Source: Flagellimonas_A sp039592695
Lineage (GTDB): Bacteria > Bacteroidota > Bacteroidia > Flavobacteriales > Flavobacteriaceae
Assembly: GCF_039592695.1 (NCBI RefSeq)
Contig: NZ_JBBUTK010000001.1
Location: 1,054,001-1,118,000 of the forward strand
DNA: 64,000 nt
Direction: 5' to 3'
Of the stretch, positions 44,389 through 52,161 are shown in pieces (positions within the stretch are counted from its first letter, which is position 1; each line of letters starts with the position of its first letter). Under the pieces are notes generated by a model. It searched no databases, had not been told where the DNA came from, and worked only from the letters and a program-made list of their open reading frames with translations. The position numbers were made by a program, and so were the translations under genes.

Positions 44389-45011
44389 AGCACAATCTGG
44401 TTTGAAAAATGTTGGGTGACCCTATGGTCGTGGGTAATGATGACAAGGCTACTTTCACATAGATCCGCCTCATCTTTTAAGAGCGTCAAGACCTGTTCGC
44501 AGTTAGAATCATCTAAATTGGAGGTGGGCTCATCGGCAAAAACGACTTTCGGTCGATGAATCAATCCCAACGCAATGGATAAACGCTGCTGTTGCCCCTG
44601 ACTCAACTCGGTCACTTTCTTGTTCAGGTGGTCGCCGAGGCCCAATCGTTCCGCTATGGCGATTCGTCGCTCCTTGTCCACCAACTTTTTTGGAAAATGT
44701 TGGCGCAACTTTAAATTCTCTTCGACGTTCAATGATTTAACATAATGGTATTGTTGAAAAACGAGTCCAATGTTTGCCCCCCTGAATTCATCCAATGCCT
44801 TTCGGTTCAACGAAGTGATTTCAACGCCATCAATGGATATGATGCCTCGTGATGCCGGTAGTATGCCCGATAGCAAATGAAGCAAGGTAGTTTTACCGAT
44901 ACCTGAAGGACCCAAGATGAGCAGATGTTCTTTGGGAGGTAAAGCGATATCTGGAAAAGTAAAGGACTCACCTCCCGGGTATTCAAAATGTAAATCAGCT
45001 GTTTTGACCAT
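44385..45011 (-). CDS. ABC transporter ATP-binding protein of the His-loop permease
   Basis: 208 residues from the ATG at 45011 (MVKTADLHFEYPGGE); ten extra codons further upstream run into the shared operator and are not likely translated. LolD/MacB-type ATPase with Walker A GPSGIGKTTL, signature LSQGQQQRLSIALGL, Walker B VVFADEPTSNLD and H-loop ITHDH. First gene of the five-gene operon. The -7 element TATTTTTG (minus strand, 45023-45016) ends only 5 nt before the ATG, so the message may be nearly leaderless. Confidence 0.9.
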   Translation of the reverse strand: MVKTADLHFEYPGGESFTFPDIALPPKEHLLILGPSGIGKTTLLHLLSGILPASRGIISIDGVEITSLNRKALDEFRGANIGLVFQQYHYVKSLNVEENLKLRQHFPKKLVDKERRIAIAERLGLGDHLNKKVTELSQGQQQRLSIALGLIHRPKVVFADEPTSNLDDSNCEQVLTLLKDEADLCESSLVIITHDHRVTQHFSNQIVL

Positions 45012-45015
45012 TGGG

Positions 45016-45045
45016 CAAAAATAAAAATAATGCAAATGCAACCAA
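45016..45045 (-). promoter_or_regulatory. Promoter of the ABC-fur operon
   Basis: On the minus strand TTG (45045-45043), 19 nt and TATTTTTG (45023-45016) match the TTG-N19-TAnnTTTG consensus. The TTG lies in the centre of the palindrome at 45033-45055. Confidence 0.7.
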
Positions 45046-45055
45046 GTTGCATTTG
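45033..45055. promoter_or_regulatory. Perfect 10+3+10 palindrome, candidate Zur operator for two divergent units
   Basis: CAAATGCAAC-CAA-GTTGCATTTG is a perfect inverted repeat in the 95-bp gap between the ABC-fur operon and merC-folE. It contains the -33 TTG of both promoters: 45045-45043 on the minus strand and 45047-45049 on the plus strand. The inner TGCAAC-N3-GTTGCA resembles Zur-type boxes of Bacteroidota. Binding here would block both promoters at once. Confidence 0.75.
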
Positions 45056-45076
45056 TAAATATTTAACCTACCTTTG
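45047..45076 (+). promoter_or_regulatory. Promoter of merC-folE
   Basis: TTG (45047-45049), 19 nt, then TACCTTTG (45069-45076) match the Bacteroidota consensus. The start of transcription should fall near 45080-45084, which rules out translation from any codon at 45074 and supports ATG 45107. Confidence 0.75.
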
Positions 45077-45106
45077 CGTTTCGTTAAAAGAACGATAAAA
45101 AAAGAC

Positions 45107-45499
45107 ATGAATATCCTGCAATTACATTCAAAATCTGACACGGTAGGGGCACTGGCCAGTGGTCTTTGTTTGGTTCACTGTTTGGCCACCCCATTTTTGT
45201 TTGTGGCACAGGCAGGATTGGTCGAGCATGGCGAGGCCCACCCGCTATGGTGGGGGCTTCTTGATATCTTCTTTTTGGTCATTTCGTTCGCTGCCGTATG
45301 GTGGTCGGGCAAGACGACCTCAAAAAAATGGATGCGAAATGCGCTATGGGCGAGCTGGGTCGTTTTGGCCGTTATGGTATTGAATGAAAAGCTTTCTTGG
45401 TTCCATCTTGTGGAAGAGGCCATCTATGTGCCTGCGGTCGCGCTTGTTTTCTTCCACCTCTATAACCGAAAATATTGTCATCATTGCGCAGAAGAATAA
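45107..45499 (+). CDS. MerC-domain membrane protein
   Basis: 130 residues from the ATG at 45107. Four membrane helices, with the MerC motif GLCLVHCLATPFLF near residue 20 (CxxxC type, CLVHC) and a C-terminal CHHCAEE. MerC proteins carry mercury or other thiophilic ions, and in Bacteroidota I recall MerC-domain genes under Zur control. It shares the operator at 45033-45055 with the ABC-fur operon. It is followed 45 nt later by folE. Confidence 0.85.
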   Translation: MNILQLHSKSDTVGALASGLCLVHCLATPFLFVAQAGLVEHGEAHPLWWGLLDIFFLVISFAAVWWSGKTTSKKWMRNALWASWVVLAVMVLNEKLSWFHLVEEAIYVPAVALVFFHLYNRKYCHHCAEE

Positions 45500-45544
45500 A
45501 ATTCTGGGAATGAAAGGTAGATACCTAAAAATTTTAATGGGATT

Positions 45545-46216
45545 ATGATTGATGTTGAAAAAATAGAAGCACTGGGTGACCAACACATTTCCACTTCGCT
45601 TCAAACACCGGTGCGTGACGACGCATTTTCTGCTTCGGATGCTGAAAAAATCGAACATATACAGCATCATTTTCAGAAAATCATGGAAACCTTGGGGTTG
45701 GACCTCACCGATGACAGTCTTTCAGGAACTCCATATCGCTTTGCCAAAATGTACGTCAAAGAACTGTTTTATGGGTTAAATCCTGAAAACCGCCCCAAGA
45801 TATCCACTTTTGAGAATAAATATGGATATCAAAAAATGCTGGTAGAGCAAGACATCACCATTGACTCCTCTTGCGAGCACCACTTTTTGCCCATTGTTGG
45901 TCACGCCCATGTAGGATATGTACCAAAAAATAAAGTGGTCGGACTCTCAAAAATCAACCGTTTGGTGGATTATTACGCCCATCGTCCACAATTGCAGGAA
46001 CGCCTTTGCCTCCAAATTTTGGAAGATCTTCAAAAAACCTTGGAAACCGAGGATGTCATCATTGTCGTTAATGCCAAGCATCTCTGCGTCTCTTCGCGGG
46101 GCATCAAGGATAAAGACAGTCTCACCACGACCGTGGAGTACGGTGGGGCCTTTGAAGACCCTGACAAGCGTGAAGAGTTTTTTAGTCTTTTGAAAAACGA
46201 TGGCGTTCGTTCATAA
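45545..46216 (+). CDS. folE: GTP cyclohydrolase I, copy in the metal locus
   Basis: 223 residues. Makes 7,8-dihydroneopterin triphosphate for folate. Zinc ligands are present: the Cys and two His of SSCEHHFLP and the Cys of KHLCVSSRG. Other marks are VGLSKINRLVDYY and QLQERLCLQI. It is co-oriented with merC 45 nt upstream and likely on its transcript. The window has a second folE (47238-47837) of different sequence. A spare copy used under zinc limitation is one explanation; this is an inference. Confidence 0.92.
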   Translation: MIDVEKIEALGDQHISTSLQTPVRDDAFSASDAEKIEHIQHHFQKIMETLGLDLTDDSLSGTPYRFAKMYVKELFYGLNPENRPKISTFENKYGYQKMLVEQDITIDSSCEHHFLPIVGHAHVGYVPKNKVVGLSKINRLVDYYAHRPQLQERLCLQILEDLQKTLETEDVIIVVNAKHLCVSSRGIKDKDSLTTTVEYGGAFEDPDKREEFFSLLKNDGVRS

Positions 46217-46239
46217 TCACAAAACATTTCCGAATCAAA

Positions 46240-46262
46240 AAAAGCCGCAAAACGCGGCTTTT
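46240..46262. terminator. Bidirectional terminator
   Basis: AAAAGCCGC / GCGGCTTTT, 9-bp stem with a 5-nt loop, lies between convergent folE and the lipoprotein gene. Seven T residues follow on the minus strand and four on the plus strand, so it serves the minus-strand gene best. Confidence 0.8.
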
Positions 46263-46282
46263 CCATGACTCTTCATTCTAAA

Positions 46283-46774
46283 TCAAGAAGCATCAATCTG
46301 TGTGCTGTCCAGTTTCGCCATGATGGTTTCGTGTTCTTTTTGCATCATTTCATGATCTTTTTCCATGTCGCTGTGTTCTTCCATCAACTTTTCATGGGTC
46401 TCCATCATTTGAGATAGTTGAGCCTCCATTTCAGCGGCAGACTTTTCACCAAAACCCTTCTTCAGTTCTTTGTGGGCACTGATAATTTCATCATGACCTT
46501 CTAGTAAGGCATCGTGTTCGACCAAGATGGCTTCATGCTTGGCCACATCCTCAAATATAGTTGAATCTTGGACTTCCATTCCTTCCAATCTAGATTTGAA
46601 TTCTTGATGTTTTTGCAACATGGCTGTATGTACAGACTTGAATTCAGAATGTACTTGGGCGATACTATCGTGCTGGGTCTGTAGTTTGTCAAACTTCTCG
46701 GCAAGTTGTTTTTTCTGGTCGTCACAGCTTATAAACAAAAATGCAAATGCGAAAATACAGGTCAATGTTCTCAT
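46283..46774 (-). CDS. Lipoprotein with three His-heptad coiled-coil blocks
   Basis: 163 residues. Lipobox FLFISC (Cys17), then almost wholly helical, charged sequence. Histidines fall exactly seven residues apart in three runs of four: 35-42-49-56, 80-87-94-101 and 127-134-141-148, in units such as EHDALLEGHDEIISAH. A coiled coil with His on one face of each run results, well suited to metal binding. I recall similar proteins labelled viral A-type inclusion protein. It stands alone behind TAACTTTG, between the metal locus and a small membrane gene. Confidence 0.8.
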   Translation of the reverse strand: MRTLTCIFAFAFLFISCDDQKKQLAEKFDKLQTQHDSIAQVHSEFKSVHTAMLQKHQEFKSRLEGMEVQDSTIFEDVAKHEAILVEHDALLEGHDEIISAHKELKKGFGEKSAAEMEAQLSQMMETHEKLMEEHSDMEKDHEMMQKEHETIMAKLDSTQIDAS

Positions 46775-46798
46775 AGTTCTTGGATTTTACCATTTCAA

Positions 46799-46806
46799 CA
46801 AAGTTA
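46799..46806 (-). promoter_or_regulatory. -7 element of the His-heptad lipoprotein gene
   Basis: The minus strand reads TAACTTTG, 24 nt before the start at 46774. The surrounding 13-mer (TTCAACAAAGTTA on the plus strand, 46794-46806) recurs upstream of msrA at 48415-48427. Confidence 0.55.
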
Positions 46807-46917
46807 TTTAAAACCAGTGGATTGGGTTGCCGTAATGCTTGAATCTTTAACGGATTTGTATAAAGAAATCTGAAAATACAGTAACGAGAATTAAAATTTT
46901 AGCCCGTCGGCGATGTG

Positions 46918-47196
46918 TCATTTATCCTTTTGGATCAGGTATGTGTAAATCCAAGTCAAGGTAAAAGTGGGTATCACATCAAGCCCAGGTATCAGCTCTT
47001 CGACAAAGGTGATGACACCCGCAGCCTGGCCTACTTTTCCTTTGTAGATTCGGGTCATGAGCCATCCGGCTATCGGTGCCCAAATGACATCTGAAAATTC
47101 TCCGATACCGGGGATAAAAAAGGACAGCATTCCGACTCCATCCAAAAGCACACTATACAGCAGGTTTCTGTATCTATGGTTTTTTTCTTCACCCAT
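46918..47196 (-). CDS. Small conserved membrane protein
   Basis: 92 residues. Two or three helices: LLYSVLLDGVGMLSFFIPGIG, DVIWAPIAGWLMTRIY and VITFVEELIPGLDVIPTFTLTWIYTYLI. It seems to be of a widespread Bacteroidota family of unknown function (PGIGEFSD and PGLDVIPT are repeat-like motifs). It may be the last gene of msrA-folE, from which it is 41 nt away. Confidence 0.72.
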   Translation of the reverse strand: MGEEKNHRYRNLLYSVLLDGVGMLSFFIPGIGEFSDVIWAPIAGWLMTRIYKGKVGQAAGVITFVEELIPGLDVIPTFTLTWIYTYLIQKDK

Positions 47197-47237
47197 GTTG
47201 GAAAAATAGGAAATCGCTTCGAACCAGAAAAATCCGA

Positions 47238-47837
47238 CTACGATAAATCAGAACTGATAAGCTTTAAAAACTCGTTTCGTGTCTCTATCTTCTCAAATTG
47301 GCCCCGAAAACCCGAAGTGGTGGTCACCGAATTCTGCTTTTGTACCCCCCGCATCATCATGCACATGTGTGCAGCTTCAATGACAACTGCTACGCCCTTG
47401 GGCTTCAGAACCGTATTGATGCATTCCAAGATGTCATGTGTCAACCGTTCTTGTACCTGTAAGCGTCGAGAAAATACGTCTATCACACGTGGAATTTTGC
47501 TCAGACCCACGATATGGCCATTGGGAATATACGCCACATGCGCCTTGCCGAAAAAAGGAAGCATGTGATGCTCGCATAGAGAGTACAGTTCAATGTCTTT
47601 GATAATCACCATGTCGTCATACTCTTCGGCAAACATGGCGCTTTTCAAGATTTCTTCGGCGTCTTGTTTGTAGCCTTGGGTCAAGAACAGCATGGCTTTT
47701 GCCGCTCGCTCTGGGGTTTTTACTAGGCCTTCACGGGTGACATCCTCCCCTATTTCATCAATGATTTTTGAAAAACGCTCTTTGACCTCATTGGTGATAT
47801 TGATGTTGTATTCCTCTAAATTTCGGTATGGTGACAT
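47238..47837 (-). CDS. folE: GTP cyclohydrolase I, housekeeping copy
   Basis: 199 residues. Standard FolE: ERAAKAMLFLTQGY, zinc ligands in SLCEHHMLPFFGKAHVAYIP and HMCMMMRGV, and VQERLTHDI. More typical than the copy at 45545, in which the HMCMMMRGV segment is HLCVSSRGI. It starts 1 nt after the msrA stop and so is translated from the same mRNA. The zinc locus lies just beyond the small membrane gene and lipoprotein. Confidence 0.94.
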   Translation of the reverse strand: MSPYRNLEEYNINITNEVKERFSKIIDEIGEDVTREGLVKTPERAAKAMLFLTQGYKQDAEEILKSAMFAEEYDDMVIIKDIELYSLCEHHMLPFFGKAHVAYIPNGHIVGLSKIPRVIDVFSRRLQVQERLTHDILECINTVLKPKGVAVVIEAAHMCMMMRGVQKQNSVTTTSGFRGQFEKIETRNEFLKLISSDLS

Positions 47838-47838
47838 A

Positions 47839-48402
47839 TCAACTCTTGACTGGGTTTAGTTTGTCTGCAAAATGAGTCCTTAATTTTTTGACCTTAGGGT
47901 CAATGATAAACTGGCAATACGGTTGCATTCGGTTTTCATCATAATAATTCTGATGGTCTTCCTCTGCCTTGTAAAATATTTCAGCCTCAGAAACTGTGGT
48001 CACAATTTGCGAGGTAAATACTTTTTCTTTTACCAACAGTGAAATATACGCTTCTGCCTGCTCTTTCTGGGCGTCAGTGGTGTAAAAAATTTCACTTCGG
48101 TACTGTGTGCCCACGTCATTGCCCTGTCGGTTCAGTGTTGTCGGGTCGTGGGTAGCAAAGAAAATCTCCAACAGGTCAGGATACTTTATTTTCGTTGGGT
48201 CAAACTGAATTCTTATAGCTTCTGCATGCCCTGTTCTACCAGAGCAAATCTCTCGATAGGCTGGATTTTTAATATGCCCTCCGGTATAGCCGGATTCCAC
48301 AGAAATGACACCTTCCAACCGTTGAAACACGGCTTCAGTACACCAAAAACATCCCCCAGCTAGGATAGCGGTTTCAACTGCAGTATTTTTTTGTTTATCC
48401 AT
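47839..48402 (-). CDS. msrA: Peptide-methionine (S)-S-oxide reductase
   Basis: 187 residues from the ATG at 48402 (MDKQKNTAVETAILAGGCFWC). The longer frame from 48450 would include the promoter and is rejected. Repairs oxidised methionine. Catalytic Cys in GGCFWCTEAVF near residue 18; VSGYTGGH-type loop (VESGYTGGHIKNP), YREICSGRTGHAEAIRI, and HQNYYDEN. Promoter TAACTTTG at 48420-48427. It heads msrA-folE. Confidence 0.93.
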   Translation of the reverse strand: MDKQKNTAVETAILAGGCFWCTEAVFQRLEGVISVESGYTGGHIKNPAYREICSGRTGHAEAIRIQFDPTKIKYPDLLEIFFATHDPTTLNRQGNDVGTQYRSEIFYTTDAQKEQAEAYISLLVKEKVFTSQIVTTVSEAEIFYKAEEDHQNYYDENRMQPYCQFIIDPKVKKLRTHFADKLNPVKS

Positions 48403-48419
48403 ATATCTTAAAAGTTCAA

Positions 48420-48427
48420 CAAAGTTA
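48420..48427 (-). promoter_or_regulatory. -7 element of msrA
   Basis: The minus strand reads TAACTTTG 17 nt before the ATG at 48402, which settles the start choice. It lies in the 13-mer shared with the lipoprotein gene at 46794-46806. Confidence 0.55.
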
Positions 48428-48554
48428 AGTAATAGGTTACTTCGTACCATGGTTTAACGAATATTTATGTCGCAAACAACGCATAAAACTTAATTGCAGC
48501 CGATTTTTATCAGATTGCAGGAATGTGTACTTTTCACCTTTGAATTTTTCAACC

Positions 48555-49217
48555 ATGATAAAGGCATCCAACCTTAAAAAAGAATATGGCAACTTAGAAG
48601 TATTGAAAGGTGTAGATTTTGCCGTTTCCCAAAGTGAAATCGTTTCTATCGTAGGAGCCTCAGGTGCTGGAAAAACAACCCTTTTACAGATTTTGGGCAC
48701 ATTGGATAGTCCATCAAACAGCTCAGATAGTGAACTGCAAATCAACGGAGAGGATATATTACAACTCAAGGATAAGAAACTGGCCCGCTTTCGCAACGAG
48801 CATATCGGTTTTATTTTTCAATTCCATCAGCTATTACCTGAATTTACGGCTTTGGAAAATGTTTGCATTCCCGCTTTTATAAAAAAAACACCCCGTAAAG
48901 ACGCTGAAAACAAAGCAAAAGAACTTTTGGATTTATTGGGATTAAAAGACCGATACGACCACAAGCCCAGTGAGCTTTCGGGTGGTGAGCAACAAAGGGT
49001 CGCCGTGGCCCGTGCCTTAATCAACAATCCTTCGATTGTTTTTGCCGATGAACCCAGCGGCAACCTTGATTCTGAAAGTGCCGACACTTTGCACCAACTA
49101 TTTTTTAAGCTCAGGGACGAGCTGGGCCAAACTTTTGTCATTGTGACCCACAATGAAGAGTTGGCCGATATGGCAGACCGCAAACTGACCATGGTCGATG
49201 GATTGATTGTGTCATAA
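48555..49217 (+). CDS. lolD: Lipoprotein-releasing ABC ATPase LolD type
   Basis: 220 residues from the ATG at 48555 (MIKASNLKKEYGNLEVLKG). ATPase of LolCDE, which extracts lipoproteins from the inner membrane. Walker A GASGAGKTTL, signature LSGGEQQRVAVARAL, Walker B IVFADEPSGNLD. No lolC/E permease gene is next to it. It is followed 2 nt later by a TIGR02757 gene. A MacB-type alternative cannot be fully ruled out. Confidence 0.85.
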   Translation: MIKASNLKKEYGNLEVLKGVDFAVSQSEIVSIVGASGAGKTTLLQILGTLDSPSNSSDSELQINGEDILQLKDKKLARFRNEHIGFIFQFHQLLPEFTALENVCIPAFIKKTPRKDAENKAKELLDLLGLKDRYDHKPSELSGGEQQRVAVARALINNPSIVFADEPSGNLDSESADTLHQLFFKLRDELGQTFVIVTHNEELADMADRKLTMVDGLIVS

Positions 49218-49219
49218 TC

Positions 49220-49984
49220 ATGACAAAGGCCGAACTCAAAGACTTTTTGGATGCAAAGGCTGAATTCTATGAAAATCCCACTTTTCTGGAAACAGACCCA
49301 CTTCAGATTCCACATCGGTTTACAAAGAAAGAAGATATTGAAATCAGTGCCTTTTTGACGGCCACCATTGCTTGGGGCAACCGCAAGAGCATTATCAACG
49401 ATGCTGCCCGTATGATGAAGTTGTTGGATGGATGTCCATACGACTTTGTCATTAACCATCAAGAAAGTGACCTGCAGCAGCTCTCCCCTTTTGTGCACCG
49501 AACGTTCAATGGTACCGATTTGCAATACTTTGTGCAGTCCCTCCAAAACATATACAACAACCACGGTGGACTCGAAACCGTGTTTACTGAAAATACCAGC
49601 CCAGATTCATTGCAGCCCGTCATTACGAATTTCAAAAACCTTTTTTTTGAGCTGCCACATCTTCAACGTACCGCAAAACATGTATCGAATCCTGAAAAAG
49701 GTTCGGCCGCCAAGCGCATCAATATGTTTTTGCGATGGATGGTGCGCCCCAACACAAAATCAGTGGATTTTGGCCTTTGGAAAAATATATCACCCTGTCA
49801 ACTCTCATGCCCTTTAGATGTGCATTCCGGCAATGTCGCCCGAAAGCTCAAACTCCTAAGACGAAAGCAGAACGATGCCAAAGCATTGGCCGAGTTGGAC
49901 AAATCGCTTCGGAAATTGGATGCCGAAGATCCTGTCAAATACGACTTTGCTTTATTCGGATTAGGGGTCTTTGAGAAGTTTTGA
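49220..49984 (+). CDS. TIGR02757 family protein (DUF2400)
   Basis: 254 residues. Conserved Bacteroidota and archaeal family with FLDAKAEFYENP, DPLQIPHRFTKKEDIEISAFLTATIAWGNR, HRTFNGTDLQYFV and MFLRWMVRP near residue 170. The motif PLDVHSGNVARKL resembles HhH-GPD-type DNA glycosylase folds, so a link to DNA repair is suspected but unproven. Starts 2 nt after lolD, likely in one operon. Confidence 0.85.
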   Translation: MTKAELKDFLDAKAEFYENPTFLETDPLQIPHRFTKKEDIEISAFLTATIAWGNRKSIINDAARMMKLLDGCPYDFVINHQESDLQQLSPFVHRTFNGTDLQYFVQSLQNIYNNHGGLETVFTENTSPDSLQPVITNFKNLFFELPHLQRTAKHVSNPEKGSAAKRINMFLRWMVRPNTKSVDFGLWKNISPCQLSCPLDVHSGNVARKLKLLRRKQNDAKALAELDKSLRKLDAEDPVKYDFALFGLGVFEKF

Positions 49985-49992
49985 GTGGATAC

Positions 49993-52044
49993 TTACAATT
50001 GATTCAGTACCTCATTGGGCAACAAAACTTTGTCTATAAAATGAATCACACCATTCAAAACAGTATTGTCAACAGAAGTCACTTTTGAGGGTGCACCAGA
50101 TTTGTCTAAGATGTAGGCCCCATCTTCACCCATGCGCACTTCCAGTGTTTCACCCTGAAAGGTTTCCATTGTACCACAATTTACCAAGGCATCTGAGGTG
50201 AATGTACTGTCTGGTACGAAGTGGTATGACAATATCGTTGCCAAAAGTTCCAATTCTTCTTGGGTATCAAAATCTGCTATGGAATTGATACCGTCCAGTG
50301 AATCAAAAAGATTTAAGAAAGCTTGATTTGTGGGTAGGAAAAATGTGAAATCGCTCTGCAATACTTCTTCATATTGATTGCCCAACATACAGACCAAAGC
50401 ATACACATCTTCTCTGTCTAGTTGATCCAAAAAATCCATGAGCGCAATAGTCGATTCATCCAACACCAATTCAATCACCGATTGTGGCACAAGCACTCTA
50501 TCAACAATATGAATCACACCATTTCCCGCGGGAATGTCATTTAATTCAAAGTCGATATCCAGGCCGACAGCATCGACCAAAACAAATTCCCCGTCTCGAT
50601 TCACCAAATGCAGGTTATCTCCAGAAGAAAGCGTGCCCAAATCGGTTTCAGAAAAACTATTGGAAGTCAGTTCAACAGGACTCACATGATACGAAAGTAC
50701 CGTTCGCAACAAGCCAATCTCAAGTTCGGTATCAAATTCATTCAAACTGTTTATGTTGCTTGCGCCAATGATAAAAAAAAGCTGTTCAAAGGCCTCTTGC
50801 GATGGCGCGAAAACCGTGAACGGACCTTCACCATCCAAAGTGTCAAGCAGACCTGTCAGCTCCAAAGCTTCCTTTAGAAGTGAGAAATCTTCCGATTCTG
50901 TAACCAAATCTGATATGCTTTTTGATGTTGCTTGTCCGCCATTATCGTCCAAAAAATCCAGTACAAATTGCGGTATCAGTACCTTATCCACAATGTGGAC
51001 GACCCCGTTTGCGGCTTCGTTATCGATGGAGGTAAGATTTGCATCCTCATCGGTTGCATCGCCAATCGTAAATTCATCTCCTGAAGCAATAATCTCAAGG
51101 CTCTCACCATCCAATAAGGTCGGAACATTACCCGCTGCCAAATCCGTGGACAACGTATTGCTGGCCACGATATGGTATTTTAAAAGGTCTTGGAGTATCA
51201 GGATTTCAATCGCGTTATCAAAATCATCAAAGTTGGCAAAACCTTCGCCGAGCAAATCAAACAATTCTTGTATGGCCTCGTTTGAGGGAGCAAAGACAGT
51301 AAATGGTCCATCTGCGCTTAAATCCTCGGTCAAACCGGCTTTTTCAACAGCTTCGAGCAACAACGATAATTCTTCGGTTTCTTGGATTAATTCTGGAATG
51401 GAAGGTTTTGGGAAAATGACTTCCAAAACCGCATCGGGCAATAAAATTTTATCGATAATGTGCACCACCCCATTTGAGGCTTCATTATCGGCCCCTGTGA
51501 CTTCAGCAGCTACATCGGTTTTATCTTCAATAAAGATGGAAGCATCTACATTTACGGTCAGTTCTTCAGTCTGTAAAGTGGTCAAAACGATACCTTCAGA
51601 AAGACCATCTGAAAATGTTGCCGTACCACTGATGACATGGTATTTCAAAATTTCTGCCAACAACGCCTTTTCATCGTCTTCATCAAAATCATCCAACGAG
51701 CTGAATCCGTCCAATTCTCCCAATAAGGCATCGAAAGCATCGTTTGAAGGAGCAAATACAGTGAACGTGCCTTCAGCGGATAATGTCTCCACCAAATCAG
51801 CATCCGCGGTGGAGAGTGCCGCCACCAAATTGCTCAACGACGATTCTGATTGGGCCAGAGCCACGATGTTGGGCAACGCTTCGCCACCTTGCCCGTCATC
51901 TGGCATGTCGTCTGTAGTGCCACCTTCCACATCCTCGGTGGGCATGCTTCCGTCGTCATCGTTTTTGTTGCAGGAAAACACTAAAAAGGAGAGAACGGCA
52001 ATAGCAATCAATCCAAATTTTGAGAGGGGTGATTTCATTTTCAT
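49993..52044 (-). CDS. Lipoprotein with four fasciclin (FAS1) domains
   Basis: 683 residues. Lipobox FLVFSCNKND (Cys about 25), acidic linker, then four FAS1 repeats at about 55-205, 210-365, 370-520 and 525-683. Each has the H1 (FTVFAPSNDAFDALL, FTVFAPSNEAIQ, FTVFAPSQEAF, FTFFLPTNQAF) and H2 (GVVHIIDKILLP, GVVHIVDKVLIP, GVIHIVDRVLVP, GVIHFIDKVLLP) boxes. FAS1 proteins mediate adhesion at the surface. It lies 117 nt downstream of the peroxidase gene on the same strand. Confidence 0.9.
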   Translation of the reverse strand: MKMKSPLSKFGLIAIAVLSFLVFSCNKNDDDGSMPTEDVEGGTTDDMPDDGQGGEALPNIVALAQSESSLSNLVAALSTADADLVETLSAEGTFTVFAPSNDAFDALLGELDGFSSLDDFDEDDEKALLAEILKYHVISGTATFSDGLSEGIVLTTLQTEELTVNVDASIFIEDKTDVAAEVTGADNEASNGVVHIIDKILLPDAVLEVIFPKPSIPELIQETEELSLLLEAVEKAGLTEDLSADGPFTVFAPSNEAIQELFDLLGEGFANFDDFDNAIEILILQDLLKYHIVASNTLSTDLAAGNVPTLLDGESLEIIASGDEFTIGDATDEDANLTSIDNEAANGVVHIVDKVLIPQFVLDFLDDNGGQATSKSISDLVTESEDFSLLKEALELTGLLDTLDGEGPFTVFAPSQEAFEQLFFIIGASNINSLNEFDTELEIGLLRTVLSYHVSPVELTSNSFSETDLGTLSSGDNLHLVNRDGEFVLVDAVGLDIDFELNDIPAGNGVIHIVDRVLVPQSVIELVLDESTIALMDFLDQLDREDVYALVCMLGNQYEEVLQSDFTFFLPTNQAFLNLFDSLDGINSIADFDTQEELELLATILSYHFVPDSTFTSDALVNCGTMETFQGETLEVRMGEDGAYILDKSGAPSKVTSVDNTVLNGVIHFIDKVLLPNEVLNQL

Positions 52045-52161
52045 TTTAGAAGTGTTAGTTGATTTTTAAAAGTACAGTTTTGACGTATGGATATGGCGAA
52101 TCTTATTTTAAGGGATGGTTAGTTCAATCTTAAGTTTTTGTTTTTGCAGTACCATCAGAAA

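Noticed and set aside
45074..45106. Eleven-residue N-terminal extension of the MerC protein
   Set aside because: It begins at a TTG inside the -7 element TACCTTTG, so it cannot be on the transcript; ATG 45107 is chosen.
50753..52069. 438-residue open frame on the plus strand
   Set aside because: It is antisense to the FAS1 lipoprotein and Ser-rich without family motifs; the minus-strand protein has signal peptide and four domains.
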